Source: JAITWN01 sp964388175 (lineage in GTDB: Bacteria > Pseudomonadota > Gammaproteobacteria > SZUA-140). From it: 11,965 bases of DNA. The DNA is taken from positions 1-11,965 of the forward strand of contig CAYLYS010000073.1 of the NCBI GenBank assembly GCA_964388175.1. The letters are read 5' to 3'. Of this stretch, positions 1 through 6,409 are shown in pieces (position 1 is the first letter of the stretch; the number at the start of each line of letters is the position of its first letter). Under the pieces are notes generated by a model, which was not told where the DNA came from, did not search any database, and was given only the letters and a program-made list of their open reading frames with translations. A program made the position numbers and the translations under genes.

Positions 1-56
1 CCGGCCATCCTGCTCTCCGGCCTGCCCGACCGCGAGGCCGACCTCGCCGCCGGCAG
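1..56. repeat. Inverted segment at window edge bounded by short inverted repeats
   Basis: Read on the plus strand from base 1, the DNA encodes PAILLSGLPDREADLAAG, which matches the expected second Asp-rich region (DxxxD) of a UbiA prenyltransferase. The rest of that gene is on the minus strand and reaches LFLSILPA at about 73-48. The minus-strand reading then drifts into an Arg/Ser-rich tail with no family resemblance. Bases 49-56 are GCCGGCAG, and bases 1-5 (CCGGC) fit the end of the reverse-complement arm CTGCCGGC. Bases 6-48 therefore look flipped between two 8-bp inverted repeats. The simplest reading is a fold-back artefact at a contig end; a genuine small inversion is possible. Confidence 0.75.
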
Positions 57-1223
57 GATCGACAGGAACAGCGGCACCGCGGCGAGCCAGGGGAAGCCGT
101 CGCCGGGGTGTCCGCCGAGTAGCAGATAGCCGAACAGCAGAACGAGGAAGCTGTGGGTGAAGGCGACGTCGATCTCGCCGAGGCCGCGGTGCGAGAATTT
201 CAGCGGCGGTACGGTATAGCCGAAGCACAGCAGCAGCGCGGCGCCGAGCACCAGGGTGAGGATCGGAGCGGAAACCGCGGCACTGGCATAGAGCGCCGCG
301 CCGCACAGCACGAAGCCGAGCGTGGTGAGCATGATGCCCCAGCGCACCTCGGTGAAGCTGAGAGAGCCGTCCACCAGTACGCGCGAGCCGCCGTTGAAGG
401 GGCTGAAGTTGCGGTTGTCGCGATCGCTGGGATAGTCGAAGTGCTCGTTGGTGAGCACGGTGGCGAATTCGAGCAGGAAGATCGTGGCGTAGCCCAGCCA
501 GAACAGCGGCTCGCCGAGGACCGCGCTGCTCCCGGCCGCGGCCATGGCGCCGACGGCGTAGGCGAGCCAGGTCATGGGATAGAACTGCAGGCGCATCGCG
601 CGGATCCAGATCGCGGCCTTGGCGCCCAGCCGCTCGCTGCGGTCGGGCACGCCGCGGGACAGGCGCAGCCCTTCGGCGCGCGCTCGTTCGATCCAGGTGC
701 GCCGCTCGGCATCGGCCGAATCGAATACGGTGCCGAAGCTCGTCACCCGCACCGGATTCACGCCGCAGAACTGCAGCGTGGCGCGCTTCATCGCGTTGAT
801 GCCCGGTTGCCCGAAGATCCAGCGATACACCCAGCGCGGCGTGTCCATGGTGTTGATGAGGTGGGCGCTCTTGCCGGTCAGCAGTTTGTCCCAGCTGCCG
901 TCCTCGTGCATGCGGAAGGCGTAGCCCGGTTTGAAGATGCGGTCGACGAAGCCCTTCAGGCGCGCGGGCATGGTGCCCCACCAGTTCGGAAAGACGAAGA
1001 CCAGGTGATCGGCGCGGCTGACCTGCTCGCGCGCGGCGGCGAGATCGGCTTCCTCGGCTTCATCCTCGCGGCCGGTGGGATAGTCGGGGTCGAAGGTGAG
1101 ATCGCCGAGCCGCAGCAACTCGACGCCCACGCCCGCCTGGCGCGCGCCGTCGGCATAGGCTTCGGCGATGGCGCCGCACAGGCTGTCCTTGTGAGGATGA
1201 CCCAGTACGATCAGAACCTGCAC
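1..1223 (-). CDS. Flavodoxin-fold NAD(P)H:quinone oxidoreductase fused to UbiA-family prenyltransferase (3' end missing)
   Basis: The GTG start at 1221-1223 is supported by an AAGGAGA ribosome site six bases upstream. Residues 1-190 look like a Flavodoxin_2 (NQO1/MdaB-like) FMN domain: a beta strand then GHPHKDSL at 8-15, PNWWGTMPARLKGF at 79-92, and DRIFKPGYAF at 94-103. After a linker, residues from about 205 form a membrane UbiA domain: helices near 214-232, 236-256, 299-318, 320-338 and 355-372, the first Asp-rich motif NEHFDYPSD (N259, D263, D267), and YTVPPLKFSHRGLGE at 336-350. UbiA enzymes attach prenyl chains to aromatic acceptors using Mg2+ bound by the two Asp motifs; flavodoxin-type partners reduce quinones. 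The substrate of this fusion is unknown. By inference it could reduce a quinone or naphthoate-type acceptor and prenylate it. The gene leaves the window before completion. The last ~16 codons (about 1-48) lose UbiA similarity because that DNA appears inverted. It lies 25 nt after the 157-aa membrane protein gene, probably in the same operon. Confidence 0.85.
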   Translation of the reverse strand, partial: MQVLIVLGHPHKDSLCGAIAEAYADGARQAGVGVELLRLGDLTFDPDYPTGREDEAEEADLAAAREQVSRADHLVFVFPNWWGTMPARLKGFVDRIFKPGYAFRMHEDGSWDKLLTGKSAHLINTMDTPRWVYRWIFGQPGINAMKRATLQFCGVNPVRVTSFGTVFDSADAERRTWIERARAEGLRLSRGVPDRSERLGAKAAIWIRAMRLQFYPMTWLAYAVGAMAAAGSSAVLGEPLFWLGYATIFLLEFATVLTNEHFDYPSDRDNRNFSPFNGGSRVLVDGSLSFTEVRWGIMLTTLGFVLCGAALYASAAVSAPILTLVLGAALLLCFGYTVPPLKFSHRGLGEIDVAFTHSFLVLLFGYLLLGGHPGDGFPWLAAVPLFLSILPAARSASRSGRPESRMA

Positions 1224-1229
1224 GGTGCG

Positions 1230-1236
1230 TCTCCTT
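1230..1236 (-). promoter_or_regulatory. Ribosome binding site of the flavodoxin-UbiA fusion gene
   Basis: The minus strand reads AAGGAGA, then six bases (CGCACC), then GTG. This strong Shine-Dalgarno match fixes the start of the fusion protein at 1223 even though the codon is GTG. No in-frame ATG nearby has comparable support. Confidence 0.8.
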
Positions 1237-1258
1237 ATCAGTCGGAAATCAGTCGGAA
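1237..1258. repeat. 11-bp perfect tandem duplication over a stop codon
   Basis: ATCAGTCGGAA occurs twice in direct tandem (1237-1247 and 1248-1258, plus strand). The right copy contains the stop codon of the 157-aa membrane protein gene (1249-1251) and the left copy repeats the same TGA out of frame. The duplication lies between that stop and the ribosome site of the fusion gene, so it lengthens the intergenic spacer by 11 bases. It is probably a replication-slippage duplication. Confidence 0.7.
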
Positions 1259-1722
1259 TCGTCCTCCAGCCATTTCAGACTCTTGATGATGATGAACATG
1301 ATCGAGAGCGAGATGGCGCCGATGGCGACAGAGGCGAGGAAGTTGTCGAAAGTCGATTCGTGCAGACGCCGGGGGAAGGGGAGATCCAGCTTGTTCATAT
1401 GCCGCATCAGCGCGGCGGCCGGCGTGCTCACCAGCAGCAGGCAGGAGACATAATAGACGAGCGTCAGGCGCGACGAGGCATAGTGGTGGAACACCACGAA
1501 GCAGAGCATGCCATAGAGCAGATAAGGCGCCGGATAGACGCCGACGGCGAGCATGAGCATGATCGTGCGATCGCCATGGAAGGGCGGGTGGATGACATTG
1601 TACATGCCCGCGCCGAGAACGAGGATGGTGACCACGGCCAGCAAGACCATGCCGGGCACGAGCGGGCGCGCCGGACCGAAGGTGCGCGTGATGAAATCGC
1701 CCTGCGCCACGCTGTTGTTCAT
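1249..1722 (-). CDS. Small four-helix membrane protein of unknown function
   Basis: This 157-residue protein is not recognised as a member of any family I can name. It has four likely membrane helices at about 22-42, 53-80, 84-105 and 128-148, a short basic-ended cytoplasmic-looking N terminus, and an acidic C-terminal tail (LEDDSD). The helix 1-2 loop contains HPPFHGDR, helix 2 ends in a His pair (79-80), and the loop after helix 3 has RHMNKLDLPFPRR. The ATG at 1720-1722 is preceded by GGAAG eight bases away. The gene sits 25 nt downstream of the HAD phosphatase and 25 nt upstream of the flavodoxin-UbiA fusion, so the three are probably co-transcribed. A role as a membrane partner of the quinone or prenyl enzyme is inference from position only. 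Confidence 0.75.
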   Translation of the reverse strand: MNNSVAQGDFITRTFGPARPLVPGMVLLAVVTILVLGAGMYNVIHPPFHGDRTIMLMLAVGVYPAPYLLYGMLCFVVFHHYASSRLTLVYYVSCLLLVSTPAAALMRHMNKLDLPFPRRLHESTFDNFLASVAIGAISLSIMFIIIKSLKWLEDDSD

Positions 1723-1747
1723 GGGTAGTACTTCCGTGCTGCGAGCA

Positions 1748-2596
1748 CTATAGCCACCGCGCCGTCTCCGGCAGGAAATGGGTCATGCCCTCTAGTATAC
1801 CGGCTGCGTAATAGCCGTTCATGCCTTTGAGGCCGCCGCGGGCGAGGTAGAGCGAGTCCGCATTGGCGCTCTCTGCGGCCAGGCGCAGGGCCGTGCGGCG
1901 TACGTCGTCGCGCGCATTGCGCACCAGCACGGCGGGGATATCGCTGGCCAGCACGTCGAGATCGTTGCCGCTGTCGCCGGCATACAGGCAGCGCTGCGGG
2001 GCGATATCGAGCAGACGCATGAGGAAGCGAAGGGCATGCAGTTTGGTCGAGCGCGCCGGCATGAGGTCGAGCAGACCGAGGCCGCGCGTTTCGTCCACGC
2101 TCCACACCAGCGCGATGCGCAGCTGTGCGCAATCTTGCGCGGCGAGACGCTCGTCCAGACGCGCGCGGAAGGCGGCGGCATCGAAATCGGGCGGTGCGTA
2201 GTAGCTGAGCTTGAAATCGCTCTGCCGCTCCGGTTCCTGCAGGCGCAGCGGCGCCGGCGTACCGATCAGCGCCGCGATATCGGCGCTGCGCATGCCATGC
2301 CAGTCGACGGAGATTTCTTCGCTCCAGTCCGTCTGCAGCTCCCAGCCGCCGTCCGCCACGCGGTAGATCGACGTGCCGACGTCGGCGATGGCGAAGGCCG
2401 GCAGCGGCAGGGCATAGTGCCGGATCGCTTCCTGCTGCAGCGCGCGGTCGCGTCCGCTGGCATAGGCGAGCATGACGCGCGGCTGCGCGGCGACGCTGCG
2501 GAACAGCGGACGGGCCTCCGGCGATTCCGGTTGCAGGCCGTTGGGCAGCAGCGTGCGGTCGAGATCGCTGCACAGCAGAATGGGTTTGTTCATCAT
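1748..2596 (-). CDS. HAD-IIB family hydrolase, sucrose-phosphate phosphatase-like
   Basis: The 282-residue protein has all HAD motifs: motif I SDLDRTLLP with nucleophile D11 and acid/base D13, motif II ASGRD with S47, motif III K185 in STKLHAL, and motif IV GDSGNDLD (D208, D212). The class IIB cap lies between motifs II and III. The stretch ADVGTSIY (71-78) and the overall layout resemble sucrose-6-phosphate phosphatases and related sugar-phosphate phosphatases (S6PP family). It should remove phosphate from a phosphorylated sugar in the cytoplasm using Mg2+. No sucrose-phosphate synthase or other glycosyltransferase is visible here, so the exact substrate cannot be named. The start is ATG-ATG (2591-2596) and the ribosome site is weak. 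It follows tamB by 30 nt with no terminator between, suggesting read-through from tamAB. Confidence 0.88.
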   Translation of the reverse strand: MMNKPILLCSDLDRTLLPNGLQPESPEARPLFRSVAAQPRVMLAYASGRDRALQQEAIRHYALPLPAFAIADVGTSIYRVADGGWELQTDWSEEISVDWHGMRSADIAALIGTPAPLRLQEPERQSDFKLSYYAPPDFDAAAFRARLDERLAAQDCAQLRIALVWSVDETRGLGLLDLMPARSTKLHALRFLMRLLDIAPQRCLYAGDSGNDLDVLASDIPAVLVRNARDDVRRTALRLAAESANADSLYLARGGLKGMNGYYAAGILEGMTHFLPETARWL

Positions 2597-2626
2597 CGGT
2601 TCGTGCGTTTCCGTTTCGCGCTGGTC

Positions 2627-5600
2627 TCAGCGTTCCAGCGTATACAGGATATCAGCCCCGGCGCCGGTTCGGGTGCCGCTTTCCGTTTCGATGGCCCAGT
2701 TCTTGTTGAGTTCATAGCGCAGCTGGATCGCGCTGGTGTCCTGCATCAGTCCCTGGATATAGCGTATATAGAGATTCGGTGACAGCGATCTGCCGAGCAC
2801 GAGCGCGGTGTCTTCGGTTTCTTCGCCGGTTTCTATGCTGATTTCCACCAGATCGAAGTGTTCGCCGATCTTGTCGGCGAGCGCCTTGCCGCCGGCGATG
2901 GCGACCGAGGTCGCCGCCTGGTAGAGGTCGGGGCCTTCGCCGGCGCCGGCTTCGTTGAGGGGGCGGCCGATGATGAGGTAAGAGAGAATGTCGGCGTCGT
3001 CCATGGCCGGTACGGAATACAGCTCCACCAGGGGCGTGCGCGCGGTGCCGATGACGCGGACGCCGACTTCGATTTCGTTGCGATCGCCGCGCATGCGCGA
3101 AGCGACGACGTCGATCGCCGGATTGTTCACCGGTCCGCCGGCGTAGAGGACACGGCCCTGTTTGATGACGAGGTTCTGGCCGTAAGCGCGATAGCGCCCG
3201 TCGACGAAGCGTATTTCGCCCTGCGCGGTGGCATCGCCCGCGCGCCCGACGAGCAGCAGCAGGCGTCCTGCGAGCTTGCCGTCGAAGCCGCGGCCTTCCA
3301 CGGTAATGTCGTCGCCGAAGATCAGCTCCAGGCGGCCGTGCGCGCGGAAGGGGTGTGGATTTTCCGCCGGTGTGCTGCCGACGATCACCACGTCTTCGGA
3401 TACGGCAATGGTGCCTTCGGGGGCGATCGGCTCCAGCCGTGCTTTGGGGATGGTCAGGCTGCCGTCGAACTGGAGCTCGTCGGGGCGGATGTGCAGCGTG
3501 ATCTGCGGCGTCGCGGTGATGCGCGCCGTGGGCAGCCTGACCGCTTCCAGGTCTTTGCCATCGATGTGGAGCTCGCTTTCCCACTGTTGCAGGTTTTCCA
3601 GGCGACCGCTGCCGCGCAGGGTCAGTTCGCCGCCGCCCATGCGGGCGCTACCGTCGAGCGCGAGCTCGTTGCCGCGCACATCGGCGCGCAGGCGCAGATC
3701 GTCGATGCGGGTGCCGAGGGGCAGTATGCTGGCGCCGGTGAGGGTGAGGTCGAGCGCGCCGTTGATCTGCGGTTCGGCCAGTGTGCCGGCAACGGTCAGT
3801 TGCATATGCGCCTCGCCGTCGTCGAGATGCACGTCGGGGATGAAGAGCGCAAGCGCGCTCAGTTCGCTGATGTCGAGTTCGGCATGGCCCGCTATCGTCT
3901 GTGCGCTGGCGGCGGGCGGATCCGGAAAGCGGAAGCCCGGTAGCGCGACAGTGGCGGTGAGGCGCTCCTCGGCGCTGACGGTGAAGTCGAGGTCGGCGCG
4001 CAGCCCGAGCTCGTCAGCGGTGATCTTCAGCGCCGCCTGTTCGTAGTGCAGCGGCGCCTGTTGCGCCAGCGCATGGCGCAGTGTGCCGTCGCGGGCGTCG
4101 GCATCGACGTCCGCCTGTATTCGGCCGTCCTCGTATCGCGCGCGCGCGTGTCCGTGGGTGATGCCGCTGAGCTCGAGCGCATCGATCGGCAGAACGGTGC
4201 TGAGGCGCATGATCTCGATATCGTTCCAGTCGAGCGCGCCGAAGGCGCTGTCGCCGTCACGCCCGCCTTCGGCGCACAGATGCGCGCCGGCGCTGTCCCA
4301 GCAGTAGGGCTGCAGTTCCATCCGGTCGGGTGCGACGCTGAGCGCGGTGGGCTGCGTCTGGGTCCAGATGCCGATGTCGGCCTGCACCAGGCGGCCGTCG
4401 CTGAGCACCGCCTGCCATTGTCCGTCCGCCAGCGAGCCGCGCAGCCGCTGGGTGAAGGTCAGTGTTTCGTGCGCTGTTTGCAGCGCGGCGGTGTGCTGCG
4501 CGCTGTTGCCGGCGGTATCGAGGGTGATGCTGCCGAGCGCCAGTTCACCGCTGCGCACGCCGTCGATGCGCAGCGCCGCCTGCCAGCCGATGCCGGCAAT
4601 GATGTCAGAGCCGATGCCTGCGCCGAGATCCGCGGCCGCAGTCAGCGACAGTCGGTCGAAACCGTGCTCTTGATAGGCGAAATCGCGTGCTTCCACCGTG
4701 GCGCGGGTGTGCAGTGCATCCGGCGGTCCGCTGAGGCTGCCGTCGGCGTGCAGCGCGCCCGACAGGCCGCTGACCAGTTCCGCCAGCGCGGGCGCCTGCA
4801 GCGACCAGTCGAGCTGCCAGCGCTCGCCCAAGTGGCCATGCGCCAGCAGTTCGGTCGATCCCGCGGCGAGAGCGGCGTCTTCGAGAGTGAGGATGCCATC
4901 CCGCATCGTCGCGTGCAGCGCGCCGCGCAGCGCTTGCCCGAGCACGTCGCCGTCGAGATCGTGCAGACGCGCATCGAGCATGAGCGCCTGATCGTAATGG
5001 CCGCTGACCGCGATGCGCCCGGCGAGCGTGCCGGTGATATCCGGATGCAGCGTCGCCGGATCGATGCCGTGCGCATCGAGCGTGAGATCCCAGCGCGGCA
5101 CGGGCGACCAGGCGAGCGATGCCTGGCCGCGCCAATCGCCGTTCAGCCAGCGCGCGGCCAGTGTTTCCAGCTCGGTGCCGTGCAGATCGCCGTGTCCGGC
5201 GAGTTGCATGTTCAGCGGCGGCAGCGCGGCTGCGCGCAACTCGCCATCAACGCGGTAGCGGTAATCCTCGGGGGTGCCGAGCAATTGCAGCGAACCGCCG
5301 GGGCTGTGCACGGTGGCTTCGCCGGTGGGCGGCCAGTCCAGCGCCGTCCAGGCGAGGTCGATGGCGGCGTCGGTGACGCTCGCGCCGTTCTGATGCCCTT
5401 GTCCTTCGATGCGCGCCGGGCCTTCCTGCGCGGTGAACAGCAGGCGCGGCACTTGCCAGCGTTCGCCGTCCCAGCCGCCGTCCACCGCCAGGCGCCAGGC
5501 ACCGAGGTTCGTCTCCCGCAGCGCCGCGCGGAGCTGGCCGGAGACCGCCGTGCCCTGTCCCTGCGCGGTGAGCTCGCCGCTTTCGATTCGCAGCGGCGGG

Positions 5601-6409
5601 GCAGTGGGCAGCAGGGTCGACAGATCGAAGGGTTCGATACGGGCGGTGGCGTTCCAGCGCGGCTCCCGGCGTTCGAGTTCGCCATGCGCGCTGATGCGCA
5701 GCGGCAGCGGCTGGGTGAATTCGGCGTTGGCACGCAGATTCGCCGTGCTGCCGTCCGCGTTCAGCTTGCCGGCGATGGTGTACTGTTCTATTTCCGCCTG
5801 GATGTCAGCGGTGAGCCTGATTGCGCCGCTGCCGCTGAGCGGCAACTCGCCGGCGGCGTTCAACAGTACCCGTGGCTGGGTGGCGTCGAGATGGAGATTG
5901 TCCACGCTGAGCGTCTCGTCCCTGGTGCGCAGCCGCAGGCTGAGCGTGTCGATCAGGAAGGGCTCTCCGTCGCCGAGCGCGATGCGGGTATCGCGGGCAT
6001 CGAGATGGTCGATGCGTACCCGTACCGGCAGCGTCAGTCCTGCGCTTTCCGCTGCCGGTTTTTCTTCTTCCGCTGGAGCGATCGCGAGCGAGATGTGCTC
6101 GGTTTCGAGCCTGGTGACGTGGAGCACGTTGAACAGGATCAGGCGGCCCGGCCGCCAGTCGAGCGAGATGCGCCCGGCGGAGAAGCGCACGGTATCGTTT
6201 TCGTAGCGCAGGCCGCGCACTTCCAGTGGGCCGGCGAGTCGGCCGTGCAGTTCGTCGACAGACAGGCCGGGGACGTATTGCTGCGCCTGGCGCACCGTCC
6301 ATTGCAAGGCGGTTTCGCTGTACAGCAGCGCGCTGACCGCGCCCGCGGCTATCAGCATCAAGCCCAGTATGAGCCATAGCAGCAGCTTCTTCACGGATAG
6401 CCTTTTCAC
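2627..6409 (-). CDS. tamB: TamB, inner-membrane-anchored translocation and assembly module component
   Basis: TamB works with TamA in the envelope: it is anchored in the inner membrane, spans the periplasm as a long beta-rich groove, and is implicated in outer-membrane protein assembly and phospholipid transport. This copy is about 1260 aa, near the E. coli length of 1259. It starts with a basic segment and one signal-anchor helix (about 9-29), followed by about 1000 residues of repetitive beta-strand-rich sequence. It ends in the conserved DUF490/TamB C-terminal domain (from about 1032): GDDITVEGRGFDGKLAGRL, NNPAIDVVASR, LSYLIIGRPLNEA, and a final beta signal-like ILYTLER. The GTG at 6407-6409 overlaps the tamA stop as GTGA, implying translational coupling. 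A second GTG at 6392-6394, preceded by AAAAGG at good spacing, is an alternative start giving MKKLLLWLILGL. The reading frame stays open further upstream, but that part is the tamA shadow and looks non-native. Confidence 0.95.
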   Translation of the reverse strand: MKRLSVKKLLLWLILGLMLIAAGAVSALLYSETALQWTVRQAQQYVPGLSVDELHGRLAGPLEVRGLRYENDTVRFSAGRISLDWRPGRLILFNVLHVTRLETEHISLAIAPAEEEKPAAESAGLTLPVRVRIDHLDARDTRIALGDGEPFLIDTLSLRLRTRDETLSVDNLHLDATQPRVLLNAAGELPLSGSGAIRLTADIQAEIEQYTIAGKLNADGSTANLRANAEFTQPLPLRISAHGELERREPRWNATARIEPFDLSTLLPTAPPLRIESGELTAQGQGTAVSGQLRAALRETNLGAWRLAVDGGWDGERWQVPRLLFTAQEGPARIEGQGHQNGASVTDAAIDLAWTALDWPPTGEATVHSPGGSLQLLGTPEDYRYRVDGELRAAALPPLNMQLAGHGDLHGTELETLAARWLNGDWRGQASLAWSPVPRWDLTLDAHGIDPATLHPDITGTLAGRIAVSGHYDQALMLDARLHDLDGDVLGQALRGALHATMRDGILTLEDAALAAGSTELLAHGHLGERWQLDWSLQAPALAELVSGLSGALHADGSLSGPPDALHTRATVEARDFAYQEHGFDRLSLTAAADLGAGIGSDIIAGIGWQAALRIDGVRSGELALGSITLDTAGNSAQHTAALQTAHETLTFTQRLRGSLADGQWQAVLSDGRLVQADIGIWTQTQPTALSVAPDRMELQPYCWDSAGAHLCAEGGRDGDSAFGALDWNDIEIMRLSTVLPIDALELSGITHGHARARYEDGRIQADVDADARDGTLRHALAQQAPLHYEQAALKITADELGLRADLDFTVSAEERLTATVALPGFRFPDPPAASAQTIAGHAELDISELSALALFIPDVHLDDGEAHMQLTVAGTLAEPQINGALDLTLTGASILPLGTRIDDLRLRADVRGNELALDGSARMGGGELTLRGSGRLENLQQWESELHIDGKDLEAVRLPTARITATPQITLHIRPDELQFDGSLTIPKARLEPIAPEGTIAVSEDVVIVGSTPAENPHPFRAHGRLELIFGDDITVEGRGFDGKLAGRLLLLVGRAGDATAQGEIRFVDGRYRAYGQNLVIKQGRVLYAGGPVNNPAIDVVASRMRGDRNEIEVGVRVIGTARTPLVELYSVPAMDDADILSYLIIGRPLNEAGAGEGPDLYQAATSVAIAGGKALADKIGEHFDLVEISIETGEETEDTALVLGRSLSPNLYIRYIQGLMQDTSAIQLRYELNKNWAIETESGTRTGAGADILYTLER

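Noticed and set aside
153..1286. Plus-strand open frame over the flavodoxin-UbiA gene
   Set aside because: Its composition is rich in Ala, Glu, Gly and Arg with no domain. The minus strand holds two recognisable domains and a strong ribosome site.
1736..1748. Small hairpin GTGCT-gcg-AGCAC after the phosphatase gene, considered as a terminator
   Set aside because: The stem is only 5 bp and no T-run follows on the minus strand; a ribosome site for the next gene follows at once.
4046..6379. Long plus-strand open frame antisense to tamB
   Set aside because: It is a GC-bias shadow: Arg/Ala/Gly-rich with no recognisable domain, and the opposite strand encodes a clear TamB protein.
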